DNA of 64,000 nucleotides from Fidelibacterota bacterium (lineage in GTDB: Bacteria > Fidelibacterota > UBA8477 > JABMPR01), in NCBI GenBank assembly GCA_016784025.1, contig JADHVL010000005.1, forward strand, positions 62,001 through 126,000, written 5' to 3'. Positions 45,027-53,600 of the stretch are shown here, piece after piece. Both the position numbers and the translations under genes were made by a program. The notes below the pieces were generated by a model that saw only the letters and a program-made list of their open reading frames with translations, had not been told where the DNA came from and ran no database searches. Position 1 is the first letter of the stretch, and each line of letters begins with the position of its first letter.

Positions 45027-45704
45027 ATGAATAATATTGAGCAACTTGATATCAAGGGTAGAAGTGTCCTTCATCGACCAGCCCGAGATTTGAAGCAGGT
45101 TCGAGCCACACTTGTGCTATTGCATGGATATGGTGCCGACGAATATGATCTCATGGGTTTGGCATCTTATTTCGATCCTGATATCCAGGTGCTGAGCATT
45201 AGAGGCAATGGTCTAACTCCTTATGGTGGTGCCTCATGGTTTGATATTGATATGCTCGCTGATGGTAGTCTTAGATTTAACATTGATCAGGCCAAAGCGA
45301 GTACCCTTGGTGTGATTGAAATACTTGCTCAAATGCAACTAGATGGGCTTATCCCCACGGAACGGATAATTCTAGCTGGATTTAGCCAGGGAGCTACTAT
45401 TTCAAATCTGATCAGCCTGCAAAAACCTGAACTTCTACAAGCGTTACTCATCATGAGTGGCAGATTACCTGAAGATGTGGTTGAGCTTTCTGGTGATACA
45501 ACCAGATTTAAAAATCTACCCGTATTTGCAGGCCATGGTACCCTTGACAATGTTATCCCCATAGAATTTGGTCGTCAGATTGTTTCATTTTGGGATCCCA
45601 TTGCTGAGTTGGAGCATCATGAATACGCCATGGGTCATGAAATTTCCCAGCCAGAGCTGGAACACATTCAAGCGTGGCTCCAGCTCGTACTCTCCCGGAC
45701 GTAA
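45027..45704 (+). CDS. Alpha/beta hydrolase (phospholipase/carboxylesterase family)
   Basis: The 225-residue protein has the fold's LVLLHGYGADEYDLMGLA, the nucleophile in GFSQGATISN (Ser about 119), the aspartate in HGTLDNVIP and the histidine in HEIS near the C terminus. These features fit the YpfH/acyl-protein thioesterase-like family (Abhydrolase_2). Substrate unknown. The ATG at 45027 is about 40 bases after the hairpin that follows pruA. Confidence 0.88.
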   Translation: MNNIEQLDIKGRSVLHRPARDLKQVRATLVLLHGYGADEYDLMGLASYFDPDIQVLSIRGNGLTPYGGASWFDIDMLADGSLRFNIDQAKASTLGVIEILAQMQLDGLIPTERIILAGFSQGATISNLISLQKPELLQALLIMSGRLPEDVVELSGDTTRFKNLPVFAGHGTLDNVIPIEFGRQIVSFWDPIAELEHHEYAMGHEISQPELEHIQAWLQLVLSRT

Positions 45705-45794
45705 AAAAACCAAAGGATCAGATGTAAATACCACGAGGGTTAACAAATCGTGGCTCATCTCGGATAACATATTGCACCTGAAGTCAAATCAATA

Positions 45795-45807
45795 TTTACT
45801 GAGTAAA
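45795..45807. promoter_or_regulatory. 13-bp palindrome before the rhodanese lipoprotein gene
   Basis: TTTACT-G-AGTAAA is a perfect palindrome 66 bases before ATG 45874. It shares the TTACT/AGTAA pentamers with the PerR-like operator candidate at 47066 in the opposite order, so regulation by the same protein is conceivable but unproven. Confidence 0.25.
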
Positions 45808-45873
45808 AATTTAAATGGTATATTTATTGTCACCATTGCATATATAAGCCATCTATAGCTTTAGGAGGAAAAA

Positions 45874-46575
45874 ATGAAATTTAGAATTATTAGTATAGTA
45901 TTGATGAGTGGGGTATTGATGTTTTCATGTAGTGACAATACAGGTGGAGGCAGTGATACACCTGTGGAAGTGTCTGGCAAAGTTCAGGGTGGCTATCGAC
46001 ACCTACCTATAAGTATGACAAGTGATTCAACTGAGCTGATTGTTTACCGTGGTGATTATGTCAAGTTCTACGTCGACGATCAGGGTCATGCACAGGTGGA
46101 CTATCCGCTTGATATAGCTGAATTAGGTGTCAGCGTGGTTCTTAAAGACAACACCCTGGATCAGCCCTTCTTCAAGATGAAAACGCCTGGAAGCTACGCT
46201 TTTACAATCGGTGACAAGGTAGGTACAATCGACGTCGTAGAGCTGCGTCAATCCAACTACCGTGAATTGGGAGCTGAAGAAGCTTGGAAAATAGTCATCA
46301 AGAATCCACCTTTACTTCTTGATGTGCGTACTAAAAACGAATTCAGCCAAGGATATATCAAGGGAGCGGTGTTGATTCCACTCCAAGAACTTCAAGCCCG
46401 AGCTGGCGAATTAGAACAGTATCAGAATCAACCCATTTTGATTTACTGTGCTACAGGAAATCGCAGTACAACGGCCTCTAAAATTCTTTTAGATCAAGGC
46501 TATAAAGATGTGATGAATTTGAGAATGGGAATTATGGGCTGGGCCAGTAAAGGCTACAATATCGAATTTAGATAA
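45874..46575 (+). CDS. Rhodanese-domain lipoprotein
   Basis: The 233-residue lipoprotein (lipobox MFSC, Cys 19) has an N-terminal beta-rich domain (about 30-125, with ELIVYRGDYVKFYVDD and GSYAFTIGDKVGTIDV) reminiscent of cupredoxin-like folds, then a rhodanese domain: LLLDVRTKNEFSQGYIKGAVLIPL and the active-site cysteine in IYCATGNRS (Cys about 190). Rhodaneses move sulfane sulfur or act as binding modules. The active Cys is intact, so sulfur transfer in the periplasm is plausible. Strong ribosome-binding site (TTAGGAGG). A bidirectional terminator follows. Confidence 0.82.
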   Translation: MKFRIISIVLMSGVLMFSCSDNTGGGSDTPVEVSGKVQGGYRHLPISMTSDSTELIVYRGDYVKFYVDDQGHAQVDYPLDIAELGVSVVLKDNTLDQPFFKMKTPGSYAFTIGDKVGTIDVVELRQSNYRELGAEEAWKIVIKNPPLLLDVRTKNEFSQGYIKGAVLIPLQELQARAGELEQYQNQPILIYCATGNRSTTASKILLDQGYKDVMNLRMGIMGWASKGYNIEFR

Positions 46576-46590
46576 AACAAACATTGGTAA

Positions 46591-46620
46591 AAAAAAGGAG
46601 AGCACTGCTCTCCTTTTTTT
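46591..46620. terminator. Bidirectional Rho-independent terminator
   Basis: GGAGAGCA-C-TGCTCTCC with A-run before and T-run after forms a strong near-symmetric hairpin between the rhodanese gene (+) and the PerR-like gene (-). Confidence 0.9.
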
Positions 46621-46639
46621 GTATCAAATTTTGTAATAA

Positions 46640-47032
46640 TTACGAATCAAGACAATTTTTACAGGTACCTTCCAACTCCAGATTAAACGACTCAATCCGA
46701 AAATCGTGTTTCTCAGCAAATGATTTAAAGATTGATTGATCAATGAGCTCGACATCATACCACTTGCCACACTTGGAGCACCTGAAGTGATCGTGTTGCC
46801 CTGTATTCCCATCATAGCGTACCATGGCTTCATCTTTGAGCTTGAGAATCCGACCACTCTCTACAAGTTGGTTTAAATTCCTGTAGACTGTTCCCAGGCT
46901 GATGTTGGGAATTATCTTTCTGGTTTCTTTGTAGACCCAATCTGCATTAGGGTGTACAAGGGTACTCTGTACGACCTGAAGGATTGTTTCTCGCTGATGG
47001 CTATATCTTTGTTTTATTGGTTCCATATTCAC
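46640..47032 (-). CDS. perR: Fur-family regulator, PerR-like
   Basis: The 130-residue protein has the winged-helix DNA-binding half (KQRYSHQRETILQVV; ISLGTVYRNLNQLVESG), then metal sites RYDGNTGQHDH (D74, H80, H82), CSKCGKWYD (C85, C88) and CKNC (C124, C127). The residue after CGKWY is Asp (D93), which is the feature of PerR (peroxide sensing), while the other Fur-family protein in this window has Glu at that point. The divergent intergenic region contains a 21-bp palindrome suited to autoregulation. Start ATG 47032 or 47026. Confidence 0.8.
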   Translation of the reverse strand: MNMEPIKQRYSHQRETILQVVQSTLVHPNADWVYKETRKIIPNISLGTVYRNLNQLVESGRILKLKDEAMVRYDGNTGQHDHFRCSKCGKWYDVELIDQSIFKSFAEKHDFRIESFNLELEGTCKNCLDS

Positions 47033-47065
47033 GTAAAAGTAAGCAAAGTACAGCCAAATTCAAGT

Positions 47066-47086
47066 TAATAGTAATAGTTACTGTTA
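47066..47086. promoter_or_regulatory. Palindromic operator candidate for the PerR-like regulator
   Basis: Two 9-bp arms, TAATAGTAA and TTACTGTTA, with 3-base spacer TAG pair at 8 of 9 positions. The site is 34 bases upstream of the regulator's start on the minus strand, and its form resembles AT-rich PerR/Fur boxes. Confidence 0.55.
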
Positions 47087-47089
47087 TGT

Positions 47090-48463
47090 TTAATTTTTAG
47101 CATGACGCTGTAGGATACGCCAGGCTGCAGGATATTTATTGCGAATTTGTCCTGTTTTCAAGACGTGCTGCCACCCCAGCCCATATCCTTTATAAACAAC
47201 TAGATTATACCCTGGTGGAAAATCTTTTCCATGACTCTTATTAATGTGTGCCAGATAATCAAGAGCTTCATCAGTTGAAAGTTCTATGTATTGGATATCC
47301 CGGGATAATGATCGATTGAGCGCCAGCTCTGGAGATGGCTTGAGTTGACCATGATATACCTTTCCCATATATAGAGCTGAACTAGTAATTCGGAGAGATC
47401 GACTAATTGTGAGATAATCCTCATAAATTGCTTTGGGAATAGCATGTCGGTGTTCCTCCCGTGTCAGGAACGTATATCGGTCTGGAGAGTGCAGCCATTT
47501 CTGGTCCTCTGGTGTGGCAATTTCAGGATAGTGGATGGGTTTACGCCTTGATTTACCTGGTGCAGATGTTGAAGCTGCTTTCTTGAAAGCTGCGATGAAG
47601 AATCCTTCACCTCTGGTGCGGTGGGGGTAAAACCTATAGCTGGCCTGATCTGGACCACTATGGACAATGCCCCATGATTCAGGAATATCCAGAGGTAGAG
47701 GTGTCAAACCAGAATCCTGTTCTAGCCATTCCATATTGGCTTCATTCTCTGCTTCAGAAAAGGTACAAGTACTGTATATCAGGAGACCTCCTGGGGCTAG
47801 GGAAGGCAAAATATCAGCCAGGATGCGTTTTTGTCGTCGCGAACAAAGTAATACATTGTCTTCAGACCACTCCTTAATGGCTCCTGGATCTTTTCGCATC
47901 AGACCTTCGCCAGAGCAGGGTGCATCCACCAGGATGAGGTCAAAAAAATCAGGCAGTTTTTTGAAATATTTTGGATCGCTCTGGGTTACGATATGATTAT
48001 CACCACCCCAACGGGCAAGATTTTGACGAAGTGTTTTATTTCGGGAAGCAATAACCTCATTGGCAACGAGAAGGGAGTCTTTTGTTAGGAGAGCCTGGAG
48101 GTGGGTAGCTTTCCCCCCCGGTGCTGCGCTAAGATCTAGGACTCGATGGTTCTGTTCGAGATCCATAACACCTCTCAGAACATGCTCCAGAAACATAGAT
48201 GAAGCTTCCTGGACATAGTATGTGCCAGCATGGAATAGAGGATCATCGGTAAATCTTGGGCGGGATTCCAAATATTTTCCCTGCTGGGACCAGGCGATGG
48301 GGGCTGCGGTGGAATATTGATTCGTGGGCTTTCCGGGATTCATTCGTATCGATATTGGTGGCGGTTCAAATAGAGCAGCGTAAAAATGCTGGAACTCTTC
48401 ACCAAGTTGTTTTCGGAGTCTATTTTCCAGATTAGAGGGGAGCTTGATAGAAGGATCAGTCAT
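47090..48463 (-). CDS. RNA (cytosine-5) methyltransferase, RsmF/NSUN type
   Basis: This SAM-dependent enzyme methylates cytosine-5 in rRNA or tRNA. The 457-residue protein has DLSAAPGGKATHLQALL (SAM loop), LVDAPCSGEGLMRKDPG (catalytic Cys pair region) and SLAPGGLLIYSTCTFSEAENE with the second Cys, followed by a C-terminal extension (about 300-457, including PUA/NUDIX-like region typical of RsmF) . Length fits the RsmF branch. The start at 48463 is followed upstream by the divergent promoter region of citrate synthase. Confidence 0.9.
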   Translation of the reverse strand: MTDPSIKLPSNLENRLRKQLGEEFQHFYAALFEPPPISIRMNPGKPTNQYSTAAPIAWSQQGKYLESRPRFTDDPLFHAGTYYVQEASSMFLEHVLRGVMDLEQNHRVLDLSAAPGGKATHLQALLTKDSLLVANEVIASRNKTLRQNLARWGGDNHIVTQSDPKYFKKLPDFFDLILVDAPCSGEGLMRKDPGAIKEWSEDNVLLCSRRQKRILADILPSLAPGGLLIYSTCTFSEAENEANMEWLEQDSGLTPLPLDIPESWGIVHSGPDQASYRFYPHRTRGEGFFIAAFKKAASTSAPGKSRRKPIHYPEIATPEDQKWLHSPDRYTFLTREEHRHAIPKAIYEDYLTISRSLRITSSALYMGKVYHGQLKPSPELALNRSLSRDIQYIELSTDEALDYLAHINKSHGKDFPPGYNLVVYKGYGLGWQHVLKTGQIRNKYPAAWRILQRHAKN

Positions 48464-48570
48464 TGTGGAAACTAAGAGTAGAATAATAAAAAGAAATCAA
48501 TAAGGGATTTATTAAGCAGGATTCGATAGTTTCCTATTAGCAATGAAATATTTCCGCCATATCTATTTAC

Positions 48571-48586
48571 AGGCATTATATTTGCA
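48571..48586 (+). promoter_or_regulatory. Candidate sigma-54-type -24/-12 element before citrate synthase
   Basis: AGGCAT-N5-TTGCA has the exact -24 GG / -12 GC spacing of sigma-54 promoters and keeps GGCA and TTGC of the consensus TGGCAC-N5-TTGC. It is about 110 bases before the start codon. Confidence 0.35.
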
Positions 48587-48693
48587 GCAGTATTCGCTTA
48601 GAGTAATAATTGCCAAACAGCATTAATATTTAGAGAATTAATTATTTTAAGCATTCATGTTTTGAGATCGAAATTTATGAAGGAGATTTGAAT

Positions 48694-49992
48694 ATGTCAT
48701 TATTAAAAAGCAAGTTAGAAGAGATCATCCCTAAATTTCGCGAGGAAGTAGGGGAGATAAGAAAGAATCATGGGGATAAAAAATTATGTGATGTAACTGT
48801 TGCTCAGGCATATGGTGGTATGCGTGGAGTTAAAGTTATGATTACCGAAACCTCTGCTTTGGATCCAGATGAAGGTATCCGCTTTCGCGGCTTTACTATC
48901 CCAGAGCTCCAGGAGAAACTCCCTCACGCTGCTGAAGGTGAAGAACCATTGCCCGAAGGACTATTCTATCTCCTCATGACCGGGGAGCTGCCAACCGAAG
49001 AAAATATTGCTGAAATCACCAAGGAATGGCAAGAGAGGGGAACGCTTCCTGAACATGTCTACAAAGCTATAGATGCACTTCCAAAAGATACACATCCCAT
49101 GACACAGTTCTCAGTGGGTATTGTTGCTCAACAGACTGAATCAATTTTTGCTGCAGAATATCGCAAGGGCATCAACAAAATGGATTACTGGAAACCTGTC
49201 TATGAAGATACTATGAATCTCCTAGCCCGTCTTCCTGCCCTGGCAGCCTATATTTATCTTCGTTCCTACAAAGATGGCAAAGTCATTCCTGCTGATCCTA
49301 CACTTGATTGGGGTGGTAACTTTGCTCACATGATGGGCTTTGATACCAAGATGTTCAGAGAACTAATGAGAATATACCTGACCATTCACGCAGATCACGA
49401 GGGTGGCAACGTATCAGCACACACAACACATCTTGTGGGATCTACTTTGTCTGATGTTTATTATGCTTTATCAGCGGGTATGAATGGCCTGGCAGGTCCA
49501 CTACACGGTCTGGCAAATCAAGAAGTATTGCGTTGGATCATGGATGTAAAAGATCAGCTGGGTGGTGGTGTTCCCACCATGGAAGACTTAAAGAAATTTG
49601 TCTGGGATACACTTGCTTCAGGTAATGTTGTTCCTGGATATGGTCATGCCGTATTGCGCAAGACGGACCCACGCTACTCAGCACAACGTGAATTTGCTCT
49701 CAAGCATATGCCGGAGGATGAACTCTTCCAGGTGGTAAGTATGCTGTATGAGGTTGTTCCACCTATTTTGCTGGAACAGGGCAAAGCCAAAAATCCATGG
49801 CCAAACGTAGATGCTCATTCTGGTGTACTTCTGGTTCATAATGGAATGCATGAGTATGATTTTTATACAGTGCTGTTTGGTGTCTCCCGTGCCATGGGTG
49901 TCTTGGCATCCACTATTTGGGATAGGGCAATTGGCCTGCCGCTTGAGCGGCCAAAATCACTCACAACAGAATACATCAAATCTATACTATAA
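48694..49992 (+). CDS. gltA: Citrate synthase, eukaryote-like type
   Basis: Citrate synthase condenses oxaloacetate and acetyl-CoA. The 432-residue protein has the three catalytic residues: His 271 in GPLHGLANQ, His 318 in GYGHAVLRKTDPR and Asp 373 in NVDAHSGV. The GHAVLRKTDPRYSAQREFA segment and the SAHTTHLVGSTLSDVYYALSAGMNGLAGPLHG run resemble mitochondrial-type enzymes more than the hexameric E. coli type. I choose ATG 48694, because AAGGAGATTTGA places the ribosome-binding site properly; TTG 48688 would sit in it. A strong terminator follows. Confidence 0.96.
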   Translation: MSLLKSKLEEIIPKFREEVGEIRKNHGDKKLCDVTVAQAYGGMRGVKVMITETSALDPDEGIRFRGFTIPELQEKLPHAAEGEEPLPEGLFYLLMTGELPTEENIAEITKEWQERGTLPEHVYKAIDALPKDTHPMTQFSVGIVAQQTESIFAAEYRKGINKMDYWKPVYEDTMNLLARLPALAAYIYLRSYKDGKVIPADPTLDWGGNFAHMMGFDTKMFRELMRIYLTIHADHEGGNVSAHTTHLVGSTLSDVYYALSAGMNGLAGPLHGLANQEVLRWIMDVKDQLGGGVPTMEDLKKFVWDTLASGNVVPGYGHAVLRKTDPRYSAQREFALKHMPEDELFQVVSMLYEVVPPILLEQGKAKNPWPNVDAHSGVLLVHNGMHEYDFYTVLFGVSRAMGVLASTIWDRAIGLPLERPKSLTTEYIKSIL

Positions 49993-50014
49993 AAAGCGGG
50001 GATCAGACCGATAC

Positions 50015-50041
50015 AAAGCCCTGGGTAGCACCGGGGCTTTT
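50015..50041 (+). terminator. Rho-independent terminator
   Basis: AAAGCCC / GGGCTTT (with CTGGG-TAGCA-CCGG extending the stem) lie 23 bases after the citrate synthase stop and are followed by TTTATG. Confidence 0.75.
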
Positions 50042-50179
50042 ATGTTTTATAAAATCACTTATGAATATCGGGCAAATATTAGTAGGTTGATCTCCAGCCA
50101 ATAATAAATTTGACGATTAATGTCGATAAATTTTATGCATAGGATTCATGCTGTGATCAACTCGGAAAAAATATAACTA

Positions 50180-50632
50180 ATGCAGTTAATCGATACACGG
50201 GTACTCATTGTTGAAGATGAGATAGTTGTGGCCAGTGAAATTAAACTGAGGCTTGAAGCAATGGGTTTTCAAGTTATAGGAATTGTGAACAATGGCCGAG
50301 ATGCCATCACTGAAGCCAATGAACATTACCCTGACATCATACTCATGGATATAACCCTGAAGGGCAAGATGAATGGTCTCGAAGCCACACGCGAGATCAC
50401 CAGAGAAACTGATATACCCGTAATATTCATTACAGCCCATACGGATACGCCTACACTTGATTCAGCTCGCGAAGCAAGCACGCATGGGATTTTCACAAAA
50501 CCATTTAGTGATGATGAATTAATGGTTGCCATTCAACAGGCAACCATCTCAAAAGTGATGACAACTTACCTTGAAGCTGAAGATAAGAGAAAAGACGATG
50601 CAGATAATGCTGAGGGTGAAATGGGTGAGTAA
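50180..50632 (+). CDS. Receiver-only response regulator
   Basis: The 150-residue protein consists of one CheY-like receiver domain with intact acidic pocket E12-D13, phosphoacceptor Asp 57 in LMDITLKG, Thr in FITAHTD and Lys 107 in GIFTKPF. The remaining 30 residues (from about 120) form a hydrophilic, acidic tail, not an output domain. No histidine kinase is encoded in this window. It is convergent with the giant acyl-CoA ligase fusion, ending 23 bases from that gene's stop codon. It may modulate a partner by protein contact. Confidence 0.9.
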   Translation: MQLIDTRVLIVEDEIVVASEIKLRLEAMGFQVIGIVNNGRDAITEANEHYPDIILMDITLKGKMNGLEATREITRETDIPVIFITAHTDTPTLDSAREASTHGIFTKPFSDDELMVAIQQATISKVMTTYLEAEDKRKDDADNAEGEMGE

Positions 50633-50654
50633 ACTCTATACCAGCAACAGCATC

Positions 50655-53600
50655 TTAAAGATATTTGACTAGGCCTCCCTGGTCTTTTTCAATTATAAAA
50701 CCAAATTTATAGAAATATCCAGGATGGAGAAATCCTGTGGTAATCATCTTTTTCTTAGCATTTCGCATTCGGTTGACAAATTCATTCAGAAGACCCCTGC
50801 TAATCCCACCACCTCGATGATTGTCCGAGACCACAACCTTATCCATGTAAACCACCTCTTCTCCCTGGTCGAGATAGAAAAGACCACCAATGACACGGCC
50901 TTTCTTATTTAGAGCCACCAGGAATTTGTGTTCATGGGTGAAATTGACATCCATGCGAGCCTTTACAAAATGTTGCTGCAGCTGAATGATTTCTTTTGGA
51001 TGCATCGCACGTCTAATCCTAAAAGTGGTTCCCTTGCTATCATGACGCGAGATCATAATCTCTATCTGATCCATGGCAGTGGAGCGAGTAGCAATAAGTT
51101 CAATATCTTCGCTAGGAGGCAATTCAGGAAAGGCCAGTCTTTTAAGAAAAAATGAGCAGTAATCATCCAACTCGTTCGATCCAATATACTGGCTAATTTC
51201 ACTTTGGAGGCTTCCGCCATCCAGGGAGCGCTGACGTAGGTTGCGTCCCAGGAGTGCCAGATATTCTTTCAACTTTGAATCGGACTCAGAAAATACAGTA
51301 TGCATAAATAATTGAACTCGAGCATCAGGATATTCAGGTTCGCTGTCCTGGATATTATAGTCTTTATACAGGTCCTTCAGGAAATGAGCTTTTGCATTCA
51401 GGGTGGCGTCCTGATTAATCAATAGCCAACGATGATATCGGCGGATGGCAAAATAGACTGTTTTGGTTTGGAAACCCTCATCCTCAACCCTTGAAAGAAA
51501 ACTGAGGAGATCATTCTTCCGGAGGGGAGAAATCGCCTTATCAGCTAGTATGGCCTTGAAAAACGCAGGGGAATGTTTTTGTCCCAAGGCTTCCCGCATG
51601 GCGTGATATACGATATCCGTACTTACTTTGAGTTTGAATTTTGGAAATTCCTTCTCAGTAGCCCGTACAAATAGTTCTTCAAGATTCTCAAAAAATTCGA
51701 GTTCGGATGAGACTTCGGTGATGCCGGAAATAGATACCAGTCTACCACCAACATGGTAGTCATGAATTGGAACCACGATTTTTCCTGGACTGGGAACAGA
51801 AATGATCTTCTTGAATCGAGTTCTCTTCCAGAAACTCGTATAGGTAAGTACTGAGGTCCACACAAAATGCGGCCATATATGCTCAGGCGAAGGCATCTCA
51901 TCTGAAGATCCAGCCCATTCTGCCTGCTTTAAATATTGTCTTACTGTCAATCCTGAAATAAACTCTTCTGACCAGAGATCTTGCTCAGGTTTATAAGATC
52001 CCAGTGTCTCGACCAATTGATTGAATTGACTGTCCCGGGCGCAAGCCATTAACCAGAATAGTTCGGTATTGACTTGATCTGAACTGAGATCATCGTTCAA
52101 ATTGAAGACGAATTTAAAGCTGCCTTCACTACTCTGTATGGTGACACGATAGACTGTTTTCCCATGTGCACTTCCCAATAAATTGATCCAGATGCCCTGG
52201 GGTGGAATTTTATGAAGGGATAGCTGCTTGCCCTCAAAGAAAAGATACATTGATTCATTCAGGATTGAAGTGTTGACAAATGCTGATGTGATACGGTCGC
52301 GGTGCTCGATTGAAACCGGTTTATCAAATACCAGGACGTCTTCCCAATCCAGGGTCTGCTCGTGTTGAATTCTCGTTGTCTCTGGATCCATATCCTGCAT
52401 GGACCTGGAAAAATTTTCATTCAACATTTCATAGGTTTTGAGGATTTCCTTAGAGATTCTACTTTTTGCGGACAGGTTGACACTAGAGCTGATCATGGCC
52501 GTTCTGATTGTAGCATAATATTGAGGGAACTGTTTTGACCAGGAATAAAGTATTCCCAGGACATTTTCAAACAGGATAGAGGGTTTTTCTGCCTGGGCTT
52601 CTTGATTTGACAACCATTTTAAATAATTGGCAGACAGCTTGACCTTGTGAATATTAATATTGGACCAGGATGAGTTTCCCGAGTCCCGATTAAAGAGCAC
52701 CTTTCTGCCCAGGGCATAGCTGACTATTCTTTCAAGATCATTTGCCGGGTAGAGAGCAACAACCTGTTCAACGGCAAACTGGGCCTGCACCAGATCATCA
52801 GAGCGAATAAGACGCAGGAAAGCATACCGGACTATGTGTCTAATGCTTTCATTGGAATTTGAATATATCCGATTTAACAAACGATAGGCTGATTGGGAGG
52901 GGTGGAGCGTTTGAGAGTACACCAACATAATGACCGGTTTTAATGCTTCCAGCGAATAATCTGAGTGTTTCAATGCCTTCTCGACTTCAGCCTCGGCCTG
53001 TAACCTGGCTCGGTCTGAAAAATCAAGATCGGTCCAGGTACCTGGAAGGAGGGTGGGCTTTAAGGCGATGGGTTTTATTCTCAAGTGGGAGTAGTCCAAA
53101 AACTCCTCTAACTCCTGGTTCCCTATGCAATAGGCGGGCTGTCTTATGAAATCTTGAAATTGGAGTATCTCTCCCTGGAATTGATAGAAAAAGTCACCGA
53201 TTCTAATCTCATTCTTGCCTGGTTCTATTCTCAAGGCGTGTCGTTTATTCCTATGCTTGAGAATCTGGTCTTTAAAGACCAGATCATTTTGTGTCCAACC
53301 CCGCTGCAAAAAGACCCAATTGGGGATTTGGATTTCAAGGTCCTCCATAAAGAAGGATTTATAGGATCTTTCATAGAGGGATTCTACCGTATCCTTAAAA
53401 TGCTCCAGGATTGAGGCACGCTTAAAGGTTCCTTTTTCAGTTAGTTCACCCAAATCTTTACTAAAATCTCGGTTGACTTGTATAAAATCGACAATTCTCT
53501 CAAAGGGAGCCAAAAAGGAGTTCACAGAGTGAATGACGTTCCCAACATAGTCTCGGACTTTCTGCCTGTCTGACCAAATATCCCTGAGATCTTTGTGCTT

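Noticed and set aside
45568..45858. 96-residue plus-strand frame running past the esterase gene
   Set aside because: It overlaps the esterase in another frame and has no start signal; the remainder is AT-rich intergenic sequence.
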